The notes: generated from the sequence alone by a model not told the origin. Shown: positions 1 to 11,834, counted from the stretch's first letter. The stretch: 64,000 nucleotides of DNA from Hoplostethus atlanticus (GCA_034670405.1 JAXDDX010000003.1:3519001-3583000), one strand, 5' to 3'. A program made the numbers and translations.

Positions 1-1790
1 ATTTCTGTGGTGTTATCACGTCCACAGTGCAAAAGGTGAGAGTGCCCATAATGAGAGAGGAAATTCATTCCCTGTTACAGGAAAAGGTGATTTGCAGCTT
101 CAAGAGCCTCTATTTTATGGTTCAAAACAAGGATAGGGGCTTAGTATGTCTAACACTAGATCCTCGTCCCTAAACAAAAAGTTCAAAATGTTAACACATT
201 GGGAGCTGCAATCGGTCTATAACGGAGACTGGTTTACAATAATTTCATGTGGCAATTCTCACCAGCCACAAGAAATACCTGAGATTCTCCATCGAGGGCG
301 TAGGTTACAAATAACAAGTGCTTCCCTTTGGCCTCTCATTAGCTCCACAGCAGAAGGTAGCATTACTCACGTCAAAGCTGCTAGGGTTTATAATAAATCC
401 AAGAAGAGCTCTCTTATGCCAGAGAGTCTCCATCCTGGATATAGAATTAGACTCAATAGAATATTTGGCATATTTATCACCTCGGAGGATAAGTGCATTC
501 AAACAATGTCTATCTCAATTCTGACTGTATGGCAAAGTGCATTTTCACCAGTGTATGCACTCATGGCATCTGAAACTGCAGCACCACTGGGTCTGCTATT
601 GATGAGGACATTCAGAGATGACTCATAGCCAGCTGTCTGGATACCTCATGACATAGACACAGACTAATTTCGTGTAACCCCATCATGCTTACAAGTCCTT
701 GTCACATGGAGGAATCCCTCACTGCTGATAAGGGGTGCCAGTGGAGAGTGGTCTCCAGGAGAGCGGTCACAACAGATGCCTCCCGGATAGGATAGGGGTC
801 ATGTACAACGGCAGGTCAATAACGGGGTATGGGCCCAGAGTCCTCTCCACAGAAATGATCTGTAACTCTACTCAGTGCTTGAAGCTCTGCACTCTACATG
901 TTCATCAAATAGGCTTGCTGACAGGCCACCATGTCCTAGTATGCACAGACAATGCTTATGCAGTGACAACAAAGCTCCACTAGCAACACACGCTCAAGCA
1001 CATCCATGGCCTCCAACACTGCTCTATGCTGTTCTTGTTCTGTTGTCTAAATGTGTGGGTGATCTGCGTGCTTTGTACTTCCATCCTACTTGTATCTAAT
1101 TTACTCAAGGGTCCAAGGCTTGCACTCTAATGCAACTCATGCACTCAAGGTGTCTAGTATGTCCAACAGGACTTTAGCATTGAAGACAGCCTCAGTCTTA
1201 CCCCCTCCATTTGCACCTGCAGAGCAGTAGGCACAGAACATAGGGCACCTACATGCACCTATGTCCTGTGCATGTGTTATGCATTTACATGGCACAGACC
1301 CAGGGCCATGCAATCAACTGTTTGCTTTGGTAATTCAGTTAGGGGTAGACCACAGTGCCTCTCCCATTGGAGGCTATTGTATGGAGGCTATTTCCCAGGC
1401 ATGTAGAGTTAAATTGACTGGAAATGCTCCCACTCAATACAGGTTATGGCAACTTCATTGCTGTTATTCAAAGGCATCTCTGTTGAGGGCATTTGTGTAG
1501 CGGCCAACTGGGCATCTCCCCACACCTTTCTGAGGTTTACAGTCTGGATATAGTGTAGTACACTCTGTTTTTGTCTTGCTAGCTTATAAAGGGTCGGGTG
1601 CTGCTTAGACCATTCAATCGATATCTGCTTAACAGGGCATCCCAGTGTGAATTTAGGTCCCCTTAGCTGTGTATTGTACCGAAGTGTACTGACTGAAAGG
1701 GAGCCTAAGGTTATGGATATAACCACTGTTTCCTGAAGCAGGGAAACGTGGTAATTCACTAGTTTGCCTCTCTCCATCCTGTCCTGGACT
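1..1790 (+). mobile_element. Decayed DIRS-like (tyrosine recombinase) retrotransposon, 5' end outside window
   Basis: Conceptual translation across several frames gives DIRS-type reverse transcriptase. From the left it has REEIHSLLQEKVI, then a patch ending in VLPFGLSLAP (about 319-351), then RVSILDIELDS and LSPRRISAFKQCL (about 405-510), then ALMASETAAPLGLLLMRTF (about 553-615). A DIRS-type RNase H block follows: VVTTDAS near 765 and GHHVLVCTDNAYAV at about 925-966. Frames are broken by many indels and stops. I see no intact methyltransferase or tyrosine recombinase, and the recombinase part (about 970-1600) is not recognisable. The 3' part (about 1680-1770) contains GGTTATGGATATAACC, a near-palindrome like that seen in fish DIRS ends, followed by TTTCCTGAAGCAGGGAAACG. 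It is an inactive fossil. The exact right border is not resolved. Confidence 0.75.
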
Positions 1791-1838
1791 CAATGAAGAC
1801 CAGTGTTTAAATTCAGATTTAGAGGGTCAGCTACAAAA

Positions 1839-1972
1839 CAGCACCCCTGGAGCTGGTAGGGACTCAGGGCTAGGGTAAAAGATGTATCAGCAGGGTGGAT
1901 GATGGCCAACATGGGGGTTTGAACCCAGGTGCACCGGCTGAAGGTCAGTCTCCTTACATACTACACCACCTG
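1839..1972 (-). repeat. tRNA-derived SINE fragment
   Basis: Read on the minus strand it starts with GGTGGTGTAGTATGTAAGGA, an A-box-like head, has GGGTTCAAACCCC as a B-box-like core, and ends near CTCCAGGGGTGCTG. The same arrangement recurs at 4921-5011, 29487-29601 and 30719-30930, all on the minus strand. The middle is partly deleted here. Confidence 0.6.
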
Positions 1973-2079
1973 AAGTTAAAGTTAATTGAGTCCAGCCCTG
2001 ATAAATCATTAGTGTCCATCACCCTACAGATTGGATGGAGCTCAAGAGTTCAATCATACTTGTAGATCTTTTCACTAGC

Positions 2080-2111
<32 letters not shown>

Positions 2112-2115
2112 TTCT
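2080..2115. repeat. (CT)n microsatellite
   Basis: A CT dinucleotide run with two TTT interruptions, followed by CA-rich sequence. Confidence 0.9.
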
Positions 2116-2385
2116 GTCTTATGGACATACACTCACACACACACACGTATGCACACACACACAAACCTTTACACACATAATTTTCATTCATCCACAACTG
2201 TCACCGCCATCCTCCCATCCATTCTGTCTCTCTACCTCCCTCCCTCCCTCCTGCTGTGTGTTTGTTTTAGCTCTCTTTAATGGCCTTCTGCATTATTTAG
2301 ATGTCAGGGCTATTTTCAGACACCTTCAATTATGTACATACAGTGTCTAAATGAGCCAGGAAGTGTTTGATAGCTTTACTCACAA

Positions 2386-2388
2386 TGT

Positions 2389-2434
<46 letters not shown>
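2386..2434. repeat. (GT)n microsatellite
   Basis: About 24 GT units with one early GTAT interruption. Confidence 0.95.
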
Positions 2435-2435
<1 letters not shown>

Positions 2436-2601
2436 CAACAATAGAAAGTACATCATTTAAGCATAATGTTGTCCTTCTCCCAGACAGATGTGCGGGGTTA
2501 TGGAGTGAGGAGTGAGTAGAGTAAGTGAATGTGTGTATATGAGTCCTGAATATACGGATCTTTACGTATGTATGTAACTGTGCATCTCTGTGTGTGCTCA
2601 C

Positions 2602-2611
2602 GTGTGTGTGT

Positions 2612-2666
<55 letters not shown>
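2602..2666. repeat. (GT)n microsatellite
   Basis: About 32 TG units with one TATG interruption. It lies about 170 bp from the previous GT tract. Confidence 0.95.
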
Positions 2667-2667
<1 letters not shown>

Positions 2668-2944
2668 CTGGCAGCCTGATGCCATGCCTTCCTGTAATAT
2701 GGTAGAGATCAATTCCCACTCTGTCCATTAGTAAGGCAGTCTGCCCCTTTGGGATAAGCATGGAACCAGACGCCAGCGCTAGCTCTGCCCTGTCTCCATC
2801 ATAGCATGTGCTCTCATCCATTTAATCCTTCTGTCTGCCCCCCTCTCTCTTTCTGTTTCACCCTCTCTTAACCCCCTTATATTCTCAGTCATGGTGCATT
2901 TATCCTTTTCCAAGCTTCTCATTCTCTCTTAAAATGCTTTCCCC

Positions 2945-3060
2945 CATTTTACGATCTAGGATTTTAGCTGACACTCTAGAGCAACTTACAAAGTCAGGGT
3001 TCAGTGTCTAGGACACTTGAACAGGACACAATTACATCACTGGCTGTCCTCTGTGTCAGC
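2945..3060 (-). repeat. SINE 3' fragment (tail region)
   Basis: On the minus strand the sequence contains TTTGTAAGTTGCTCTAGAGT followed by GTCAGCTAAAATCC. This is a decayed form of the common fish SINE tail in which a TGTAAGT-GCTCTGGATAAG segment is followed by GTCTGCTAAATG. The tRNA-like head is not clear, so this is a truncated or old copy. Confidence 0.5.
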
Positions 3061-3159
3061 AAGGTTGCCAAGCTAAACTGAGGACAGGTAGAAAGACGTA
3101 ATATAAGTCTTTATATATACATACTATATTTTACAGGGGAAAAAAAACAGAAAAAAGCA

Positions 3160-3330
3160 ACCCATAATAGCCTAGTAGGTAGAACTTGAAAGGTTAGGAG
3201 TTGGATTCCCAACCTGGTCACCCACATTAATAATGTATGAGCTCTTGGTAACTGTATAGCACTTAGGTTAAAACTCCCCCAAGGCATACGTTGTATTATT
3301 CTAGTCAGTTCGGCAACATGATCATCTGTA
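3160..3330 (+). repeat. tRNA-derived SINE (plus strand)
   Basis: It has the A-box-like TAGCCTAGTAGGTAGAAC and, about 30 bp on, the B-box-like GAGTTGGATTCCCAACC. A body with GAGCTCTTGGTAACTG and TAGCACTTAGG follows, consistent with a fish tRNA-derived SINE. The 3' border is uncertain. It is not a functional tRNA gene: the acceptor and anticodon arms do not fold into a cloverleaf by eye. Confidence 0.55.
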
Positions 3331-3607
3331 TCAGGGTAAGGGTTAATCAACATGTTAATAAACTCAGTTTATTAACTCATTTTCTAAAATCTGGGGGAGA
3401 AATCACTTCCTACCATGATTGAATTGAAATGTATTTCTAGTTTGCCCTCAACTCTAATCTGTACCACAATTTTTCCTACTGCATTAAACAGAACGTCTTT
3501 GTGTCCCCCAGATTGCCATATAGGCCTACTGTACCTCTTCCAAGTCCCCAGAGCCTGCATAAGGTGAATATGATGGCCACCACCACATAAACATACCACA
3601 TAAACAT
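3331..3607. other. Unique intergenic sequence
   Basis: I see no gene, RNA or repeat signature apart from a short direct duplication of ACCACATAAACATACCACATA near 3585-3615. Confidence 0.5.
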
Positions 3608-3840
3608 ACCACATAGACGTGGACAAATGTGTTGGTACCCTTACAGCTCATTGATTATTTAATTAATGCTAAACGAATGGAGTCATATATGTAAAGACAA
3701 TATATTTAACATTTTTGACAGAATCATTGTGGAAAAAAGTTCTGCTGTTAATTTACATGAATTTATTGCAGTTTGCCAAAGTAATATTAAACAAATAGCC
3801 TGTCCAATCACTGAGGGGGGTCCTAAATTTTGTTGAATTC
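3608..3840. mobile_element. Tc1-like terminal fragment
   Basis: GTGGACAAATGTGTTGGTACCC at about 3617-3638 resembles the terminal inverted repeat of a common fish Tc1 family, in which the end reads like GGACAAATTTGTTGGTACCC. AT-rich non-coding sequence follows. The matching opposite TIR and any transposase are absent. Confidence 0.4.
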
Positions 3841-4520
3841 TGTCTGATTGCTAGAGTCAAAAGTCCATCTGAACATCACATGAAAACAGAATCCCTCTAG
3901 TCCTGGCATCATTTCTAACTCTTTCTAAAGGTGCCCCCTTTCCTGTATCCTCATCAAAGAGATTAATTGATTACATACTGTAGATGTGGCTCATTAGAAG
4001 GCTGTTCGCCCACACGTGAAGTTTAATGAGCAGTGCAGCAGGGGGGCTCAGCACAGAGCTCGTTAAGGTTTGTTAAGACCCGCCTTAATTGCTCCATCAC
4101 GCTGTTTGTCCAGTCTCTGTGGTGATGTGCTACTACACCGACTCAATCATGCAGCTCACTGGACTCTGTTTCTATGCTTTAAGTTTCTACCTACTTTTCT
4201 TTTCAGAACCAACTGGACCCCTGGAGGTTTGAAAAAGTTTCAGAGCCTCTCAGTGCCAAAAACCCTTTCCTCTATGGTGCTCTCGGTCTGGCCACTTGAT
4301 AGAGAGGGAGGCTGCTGATGGCCTGACGGTCTCTGTTGGAAGAGTAGTGTCATTATGTTCTGTCCTAGTGTGTGAGTGCTTTATGAGTTTGAATGAGAGA
4401 ACAAAGCCAGGGTTTAACATACTGTACATCCATAGTAATGGATACTGTACATCCATTACTAAAATGGACTACAAATTAGGAAGACATTAAATAATAACAG
4501 GGTAAACACTTCTCAAAGTG

Positions 4521-4554
<34 letters not shown>

Positions 4555-4598
4555 GTGTGTGTGTGTGTGCGTGTGCGTGTGCGTGTGTGTGTGTGCGC
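4521..4598. repeat. Imperfect (GT)n with TATG and GTGC interruptions
   Basis: Alternating purine-pyrimidine tract of about 78 bp, with Z-DNA-forming character. Confidence 0.9.
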
Positions 4599-4720
4599 TA
4601 ACAACTGTTGTAAGCCCAGAGAAAGCACTGGGGAGCAGGAGTGTTAAATTAAGACTTCAGAGGCGTCACATCCCTCATTAAACACAGCAGGAAGAGATCA
4701 GCAGACCTCTCACACATACG

Positions 4721-4753
4721 CACACACACACGCATGCACACACACACACACAC
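4721..4753. repeat. (CA)n microsatellite
   Basis: CA repeat with one ATGC interruption. Confidence 0.9.
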
Positions 4754-4920
4754 TGTAAACTTGAATAATTCACTAATGTCCACATAAATGAATAAATTAC
4801 AGCGACAAACACTCCAAATCCATCGATTATAGATCTAATAACATTTGCAATTGAATTATGTGTACATACAATACAAAAACACACGCTCGCCTGCACACAC
4901 ACACACACACACACACACTC

Positions 4921-5011
4921 CAGGGCACTTCAGCAGGGCATATGGAGGCTTGAACCCTGAGTCCTCTGGTTGAAGGTGGTCTCCCTCCTCGATACGCTAC
5001 CCTGCTGCCCC
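4921..5011 (-). repeat. tRNA-derived SINE fragment
   Basis: On the minus strand: GGGCAGCAGGGTAGCGTAT (head), GGGAGACCACCTTCAACC, GGGTTCAAGCCTCC (B-box-like) and CTGCTGAAGTGCCCTG. It is the same family as 30719-30930. The tail side stops at the (CA)n tract ending at 4918. Confidence 0.65.
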
Positions 5012-5439
5012 TAATTATATTTCATACTTTTGGTACTGCCTTGGTCTTGGCACTAGGACTCGTATAGAGCTCTAATTTGATATAGCAAACTCACTTTCAC
5101 CCAAAATTGTCACTTACAGCCTTCTGGCTTTAAGCTTTTGATCTGCTGCTTGATACATTTTCTGCCCTGTCAAAACCCATTAGCCAGTCAGTGCCTCTTA
5201 CATGGGTGTGGGAAACAGAGGGGGACAGTGGCGGCCACCATTGAACACAGCTCTTACACTAGTGTAAACACACAGGCAAGACAGACATTGTGACTCACTC
5301 ACAGTCACTACAAACAGCCGACACAGAGGGGATGGAGCACAGCACAGAGAAAGTAACTAAATCTTGCTTGTGTGTTGGGTGGTGGTTTTATTTGAATTTT
5401 CTTAACAAGAATTGTCAGAAAGAAAAGAACTGGGCTGAA
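5012..5439. other. Unique intergenic sequence
   Basis: No repeat or coding signature seen. Confidence 0.5.
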
Positions 5440-5556
5440 GTATTAGTTTACTTTGACCTTGTTTTTAACTCATGTCTGGCATTATTGTTTTAGTGTCTGT
5501 AAAACAATTTGTAACTCTGGTCTGAAAAGTGCAATACAAATAAAGTTAGTTTGATT
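5440..5556 (+). repeat. LINE/SINE 3' tail (L2-like)
   Basis: It contains GTCTGTAAAACAATTTGTAAC, then GTCTGAAAAGTGCAATACAA and ATAAAGTTAGTTTGATTA. This resembles the 3' end of fish L2-type LINEs and their SINEs (GTAAAGCACTTTGTAAC, then AAAGTGCTATATAAATAAAG). Only the last ~110 bp is identifiable. Confidence 0.5.
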
Positions 5557-7080
5557 ATATTTGTTTGTGACAGTATTCAGGACAGTAACTAAGTATCTTT
5601 GTTAGATTTTGTTTTACTCAGATTGAAGGTTTCTGTGGTCCTCTATGTGCTGAGTAGGTTTCATGGCTATGAGCCCATGAAAATCATTCAAATCCTACCT
5701 AATGTCCCGCCCAGTCACCATGATAAGCACAATCACTCAAGCTGTCATTAATTAGGCTAATTAATACATTATACATGTATTGTATGTCACAGCTAACGTT
5801 ACATTCTTGCTACACTAGTAAGTGAACTTTTGAGAGCATCAGCATGCTAGCTAGCCAGCAAGATTAGCTTTTGCTAAAAACAAACTATTTACATTCTAGG
5901 GCATAAGAGGGTGCACTCGAGCACAAATCACAGACTGCAAATTTAAAGCATTAGTTTAGGGGGAACCTGTGGGGTAGGGATGACGTTTCTATCATGTAGT
6001 GTTATTGTGTCACAGACAGACAGACAGACAGGTACCATGTACCATGGTGACTGGACATAAAAATGCAATGGTCACAAAGGGGAGGTCAGACAGTTTTATC
6101 AGTTGCTGCATTCACTTTTAAAGCTCCTACATATAGAATAGTCACCCCATACACTGCTACAGTTGGGTTTTCATTCCCACCAAGTCACCTATACTGAAAT
6201 ATATGGTACTATAGCGCACTTGAATTAAAGTGGCAACCAAATAGTTACAGTAGCGGATGCTGTGTGAAGTGTAATTAAGTAGTTTTCATGATGGGCTTTT
6301 ACATCGCTCTAGCTGAAATCCTTTTCAGTGGGAAGAATATAATGACAGAGCACCAAATGAGGTACCTTTCTAGAGTAATGAGCAGTGATTGCTTTAGCTC
6401 TAATCAGATGGCAGTCTAATTGTCCAGTCAACCTGAAGAGACTGATGACTGAAGTTAATGACTCTGATGAAGACACGCCAAAGCGTTAGTCTCATCACCA
6501 AAAACAAGGCATAGGTTAGGTTAGAGAACCACAGCGGAAAAATAAGTTTTTATCCTCGGAAGTTATGCATTGTAATTTCATCCCGTGTTTCTTCTTCTGC
6601 ACTACATTTAAGTCTTTATGAAGTTACTCAGACACCTCTGTATAGTTGATTATGGGTTGTGTGTATCGCTTTCCTGTTATCACATGGCCTTTTAAAATCC
6701 AAAATAACTTGTTATTGTTTTATTATTACAGTCTTCAGTGGCAGCCATGTAAGCCAAAAGTGAATCTGCTAACTGCCTAAGCTATGAAGCCACAGCTCGA
6801 TGTAAATTAAAAAATAAAAAAGTATTCTGAACCTATCCTACTTGTAAGGTAAGTATGCCGTTCCCCTCATTTTATGTAGAATATTTAGCTCAATCATTCT
6901 CAAATTAATTTTGGCAACATAGTATAATGGCTGCAGAAAAATGAGAACACCACTGAGAAAATTGGTTTATTTACCTTCAGCACAAAGGAGGGGCCTCAAC
7001 CAAAACAGGAAGAGGGTGTCAAGAGACTGAAGGGTTGCAAAAGTCATCAAATTTCAAATTCTACTGATTGCAACTTTTAA
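5557..7080. other. Intergenic sequence, AT-leaning
   Basis: No gene. It has a short (CAGA)n at 6013-6031. About 6940-7076 (AGAACACCACTGAGAAAATT and onward) may be the inner end of a Tc1-like element, but no TIR pair can be seen. Confidence 0.4.
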
Positions 7081-7235
7081 CCTGCATTCCTTTCTTTTCT
7101 GTAATTTAGTCTTTGGCGGCCCCCAGTGGCAGCAAGATGTAACCGTTTGTATTTTTGAAGACTTCAACCCTTTCTGTAGCGATAGCCGAGGCGCTAGCTC
7201 GCTCACTGCGGTTTCAGAGCTGTGTGCGTTTGTCG
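7081..7235. mobile_element. TTAA-type MITE, left part
   Basis: It starts right after TTAA (7077-7080) with CCTGCATTCC. It then shares long near-identical blocks with the complete copy at 37059-37238, for example GGCGGCCCCCAGTGGCAGCA, GTTTGTATTTTTGAAGACTT and GCGCTAGCTCGCTCACTGC. The right terminal repeat is not found, so this copy is truncated or belongs to a longer subfamily. Confidence 0.7.
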
Positions 7236-7336
7236 TAAATTTCGATGCGTCACTTCTTGTGCTCGGAGAAGACTTTCCCTGCCAGTGTACCTACCGACTC
7301 CAAAACTTCATCTGGGTGAATGGAGCGAATCTAGGA

Positions 7337-7357
7337 GGGGGGGGGGGGGGGGGGGGG
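7337..7357. repeat. Poly-G tract (G21)
   Basis: Twenty-one consecutive G residues on the plus strand. The length may not be exact because homopolymers are error-prone in sequencing. Confidence 0.85.
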
Positions 7358-7514
7358 TAATCAGATAGGGGCCAGCCACAGCCATACATTAGCATTACCC
7401 ACAAATCAATAGGCCTTTGTGTCCTGCAGTGAGGTGAGTGAATTAGTGATAGTACTGATAGCGGCATCTCTCCTGGATGCAGTGGCACACACCTGTGATG
7501 GTGTGGGTAAGGAG

Positions 7515-7517
<3 letters not shown>

Positions 7518-7561
<44 letters not shown>
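7518..7561. repeat. (GT)n microsatellite
   Basis: Uninterrupted GT dinucleotide run of about 22 units. Confidence 0.95.
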
Positions 7562-7562
<1 letters not shown>

Positions 7563-8040
7563 GGGCAGGTGTCTGTATATAGAGACATTGTAAAGTGGCT
7601 CCTCTATCTGGTTGGTAGCTGATTGCATCTGTATTGATGTTCCAGCCTCACGTAATTCCCTCTATCTGTGTGTGTGTGTGTGTAGATAGCAGTAACCCGT
7701 GTAGTCTGCTATGTTTCTGGCTGTGTGCAACTGTGTTGAGTGACCATAGCAAATAGCTATGGTTATATTTGTACATTGTGCATCTCTGGCAAGAATATGT
7801 GTTTTGTGTTTATGAGTCAACGTACATGAGAAAAGAAAAAGGCAGCAGGCAGTGAAGAAAATGGATTTTCTCCTCATGTCTTTTGACGCAACTAATATGG
7901 GGCCAATGCAGGTCAAATCCATTTGGTCTCTGGAAATACTGTGTAATTAACTGCCGTAATTAGGGACGGCACAGATGACAGGTTGTAAGATGAAGGGGAA
8001 GAAGGGCAAAGTGGGCGTATGGGGAGAAGGAGAGATCGAC

Positions 8041-8090
8041 AGAGTGAGAAAGAAAGAGAGGGAGAAAGAGAGAGAGACAGGGGGGAGAGA
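8041..8090. repeat. (GA)n-rich tract
   Basis: Purine-rich, imperfect GA/GAAA repeat. Confidence 0.8.
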
Positions 8091-9620
8091 AAACATCTGC
8101 AGAGTAAGAGTAGCATCTGCTGTATACAGTGGCGTGTCCTTTCTGCCCCGCTCCTCTAAACACTATACGTATAGCTATAAGTAGTAAAATGTAAAGCTGC
8201 ATCTATTATTGATAGGAAATGTATAATTCAGGCATTTTCAGACCAAAACGGGCACATTGGAAAACTAATGTGTTTAGGTGTCTCCCTTTTGGGACCTTCT
8301 CTCGCCCTCTCAGCTTTCATTTGCTAGAGTCTTCCCATCAATATATGCTATGTGGGGTGGGAAAAGTGAGCCTAATGGAAAATCCAAAAGCTGCCACGCT
8401 CCTTTAGAGAATTATGCATCTGGTCCTTAATGCAATTAGCTCTATCTGCCTGGCTCGGCTTTGATGATTGATGGCGCAGTTGATTGGTATGTATATTTTT
8501 CCCTCTCATAACTTTGTTAAAACGAACGAAACGAAAAGGAAAGAGATTAGAAAGAGAGAGCAAGAGGGAGGGAGATGGAGTGCCGTGTAGTCATCATCAT
8601 TACCATCATGCTTGTAATGTCACACACACGTGATGCATACCTAATCTTGGCAAACGCCATGCCATGACAGGGTTCAGCAGCTCAATTGTTCTTCTCCTTT
8701 TCATGGCCTCATCACTACACAAAACACAAAATTTGATTGCAAATTTGAAGTTGTTGCAGGTTTGGAAATGTCACAAAAAGTATGGAAGGAAAGAATGTGC
8801 AAACATGCAGGTATTCAATTCTTTAAACGGGATGAAATGTGTAATTTGTAGTGACTCCCACCAACTGAAACCCACTAACCCTTTATTGTTATGGTAATAT
8901 ATCGCAACATTACTATGCATCGACTACAATTATTGTTCTTCTGTCCATCAGCGCCTGCCTATCTGCACACATTATTCATAATGGCACGACCAAATTCCAC
9001 CGTGTTTACAAGCAGCTGAGATTCAGAGGCCTGATTACGAATCTCAGTGAAGCTATAAAACAAAGTCGGCAGGACGAGGTGCAACCAAACAGTGGAATGT
9101 GTATTAGCGTTGATAAAGCCTCACCGTTCTCTATCGTGATGACGAATAGCTCAGATTCTCTCTCGCTTATTGCTGGAGGAGCTTATGCTTTTGTCTTTTG
9201 TCAAGCCGTGTGTCCCACAGGGAAGATTTGTGACACAGAGAAAAGAAATGAGGTGAAAGAAACCCTATTTCTGTATCGTGGCTGACTCATCCATCATGTG
9301 AGAATTTAGCTGGGGAGCAAACTGTCAGTGAGATTTTGGGTGTTTGCGCTGCACAAAGGGGGGTTGCTTCTTTTTTTTTGTGATGACGCTAATTGCTTGA
9401 TCTACAAAACCAGACTCTCTGTGTGAGCGCTCACCTCTACTGGTGACACACATATATAGAAGCAACATGCATGGTGAGGGAGGAGGAAAAAACATGATTG
9501 CATTGAAATGTGGTGTGAATGTGAATGTGTGTGTGGAAGAAAGAAAAAAAAGAGTGAGAAAAAAAAGGGGGGAGGGCAAAAGCGTCAAAAAGCAAAGTGT
9601 CTAACAGCATGTGAAAGAGA

Positions 9621-9632
9621 GGGGGGGGGGGG

Positions 9633-9676
<44 letters not shown>
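9621..9676. repeat. Poly-G (G15) joined to (TG)n
   Basis: A 15-G run directly followed by about 20 TG units. Confidence 0.9.
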
Positions 9677-9679
<3 letters not shown>

Positions 9680-11016
9680 ACCAGTGTGTTTCTCTGTTTT
9701 TCAGCATTTTTCGTGTGACATTTTTATTTGCAATATTAACACACACAGACACACTGGCTTCTGGCATAACTATGTATCGCCTTCCTCTGCCACTGAGTTG
9801 TTCTGATTAACATTAATACAGAATCAACATTCATGCATTCAGCGTCTGCAGACAGTGCTGAACTCCTCCGAAGACCAAAGGGCACACCGAATAAGGCTCC
9901 AAACTCTCCAAAACTCAAGACAGACAAGCAATAGATACCGCGTCAACTTAACATTCAAATCCCGATCATGGACTTTCTCACACGCTTTGTCTCGCTGACT
10001 TGATTATCATCACTGGTCCCTGCATTGTCTATTGTCTGCTCCTTTCTTCATCTGCTCAGGAAGTGAGAGAGTGAGTAAGAGAGAGAGAGACAGCACAAGA
10101 GAGACAGACAGCCAGAAAGACAGACGCACAGAGAGAAACAGAGCGAGAGAGCATCTGGTCACTTTGTTCCCAGCTGAAGAAAAGTTTGTCATCACAATCG
10201 TCTCAATTTGAGACGAGGAGCCAATTACAAACGGCGCATGCACACAGATTATAGTGCTGTTGGATTCTTAATGGGAGAGGGAGGACAGCGGCACGAGGGG
10301 GGGGAATTCATTACTCTGCAGTCTGTCTGTGTGGGTCACTTCCCTAACCCATTTTCTCTCAAAAACTACTAAAATTGAGATTGAGCTATGAAACACAACA
10401 ATTAAGACTGTTGCTGCCTGCAGGCTGCATTACATTGACTTCCATTCTGGCTGCAAGAGGATTTCATTCAGCTCAACTGAAGAGCATCTAGAGCATTTTT
10501 GTATTTTGTTTTGTTTGTTTTGTCTCTGTTAAAAGTGTTGGGTAGAGTTGTGTATTTACTATCTAGAGGCTACCCGTGTAGTTTTATTGATGAAAAGACA
10601 TTCATGTAATGGAAAAAACACATCAGCCATTGTTTTTGGTGACTGGCCACTTCCCTTCCATTCACATCTATGCGAACCTATCCATTCAGCTGTGTCAAAG
10701 AAGGGCCGTTCTCGTAGATGTGTTTCCAAGCCATGTGTGATTATCAAAGCCACACATTTCATAGGTTACTCCCAAAGTCACAACGAAGGAACGGATGAAG
10801 TTATTTTTCTTCCAATTTACTGGAAGGCATGAGGGTGCTAGTATTTTGTGCCGTGTTTCAGTCTGTGGAGGGAAGAGCATGCTGTTGTGTTGTCTATTGG
10901 TAAATGGTTAATATATGCCCGCTGTCTCTTCTTGGAGATTACACAAAGTTGGACCTGATAAGCTATTTTAGGTTAGAATATGCTCCATGTAGGATTTTCT
11001 CATTTCAGTAAAATGA

Positions 11017-11233
11017 TACGCGGAGTGCACAAAACATTAGGGCAACCTACCCTCCATGAAATAGGCTGATCAGATGAATCCAGGTGAAAGCTGCGATTCC
11101 TTATTGATTTCACCTATTAGATCCACTTCAGTGATGAAGGGGAGATGGAGATGAAGGTGAGGTGAGGATCAATCAAGGACATGGATTGTGCACAATGGGC
11201 TGCTATTAGGTGGCCCTAATATTTGTGTATGTG
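11017..11233. mobile_element. Tc1/mariner MITE, about 215 bp
   Basis: The left end is TA-CGCGGAGTGCACAAAACATTAGGG. The right end, GGTGGCCCTAATATTTGTGTATG, is its imperfect inverted repeat. The interior, CAGGTGAAAGCTGCGATTCC and then TTATTGATTTCACCTATTAG, matches what I recall of an abundant Tc1-like fish repeat whose ends read GTACAAAACATTAGGAACACC. No transposase remains. Confidence 0.7.
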
Positions 11234-11795
11234 AAAAGACAGACGACTGACTACTGACCTATTTATTCTTTTCCTTCAGCAATTTGGGTCTTCTTTATGA
11301 AAGATTCCACACAAGAAAATCTTTCAAAATACAATTTGTTTCCCTATGAAAGAACGTTCAAGGAACAGTGGAAAAAAGCAGCCTGGCAGTGGCGTCATGG
11401 AGCGTGGACATTGTTGCACACCGGACATGTTCCTTGACAGACCGTTTAACACATCACACTGCAATTTATCACGACGAGCTGTTCAATTAGACTCCAAATG
11501 AGGTTGAAAGAGCATAAAGAACAATTGCAATCAGGAGCAATTTTGTTTTTGAAACCGTTACTGATGAAGGCATGGTGAGTCGGGTGCTGTGAAGGGGACG
11601 GCATGAGAAACAAGCATAATAACATCGACCTTTGTCTCACCGTGGATAACACGCTCGCTTTTTCAGGAAGAGCAAAATAAAATGGACATAAAAAACAAGA
11701 CAAAATACAATTCAATAAAAACCTGTGGCTCTGCCTGGTTGAAAAAAAAACATCAGAACAGAAGTGTTGCAATCACTTAATCGGAAGAGAAAGGT

Positions 11796-11834
<39 letters not shown>

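Larger units (their letters stand above)
1973..2944. other. Unique and microsatellite-rich intergenic stretch
   Basis: No gene is supported. It holds a CT tract (2080-2115), a CA-rich patch near 2133-2176 and two long GT tracts (listed separately), with unremarkable sequence between them. All open frames here are driven by the dinucleotide repeats. Confidence 0.6.
3841..4920. other. Intergenic stretch with GT/CA tracts
   Basis: Non-coding. It has a tandem ACTGTACATCCA duplication (about 4425-4453), a mixed GT/GC tract (4521-4598), and CA tracts at 4721-4753 and 4894-4918. Nothing else is recognised. Confidence 0.5.
7562..11016. other. Mobile-element-poor intergenic block (left half)
   Basis: No gene supported. 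It holds GT (7667-7682), GA-rich (8041-8090 and 10070-10150) and G/TG (9621-9676) tracts. High-complexity, balanced-composition stretches lie at 8400-8530, 8940-9080 and 10380-10500. 8400-8530 carries homeodomain-like TAATTAGC and, near it, TGATTGATGG. Recognisable transposons are absent. Confidence 0.5.

Noticed and set aside
2380..2821. Overlapping minus-strand open frames of 107-110 codons
   Set aside because: They are mostly His-Thr repeats translated from the two GT microsatellites.
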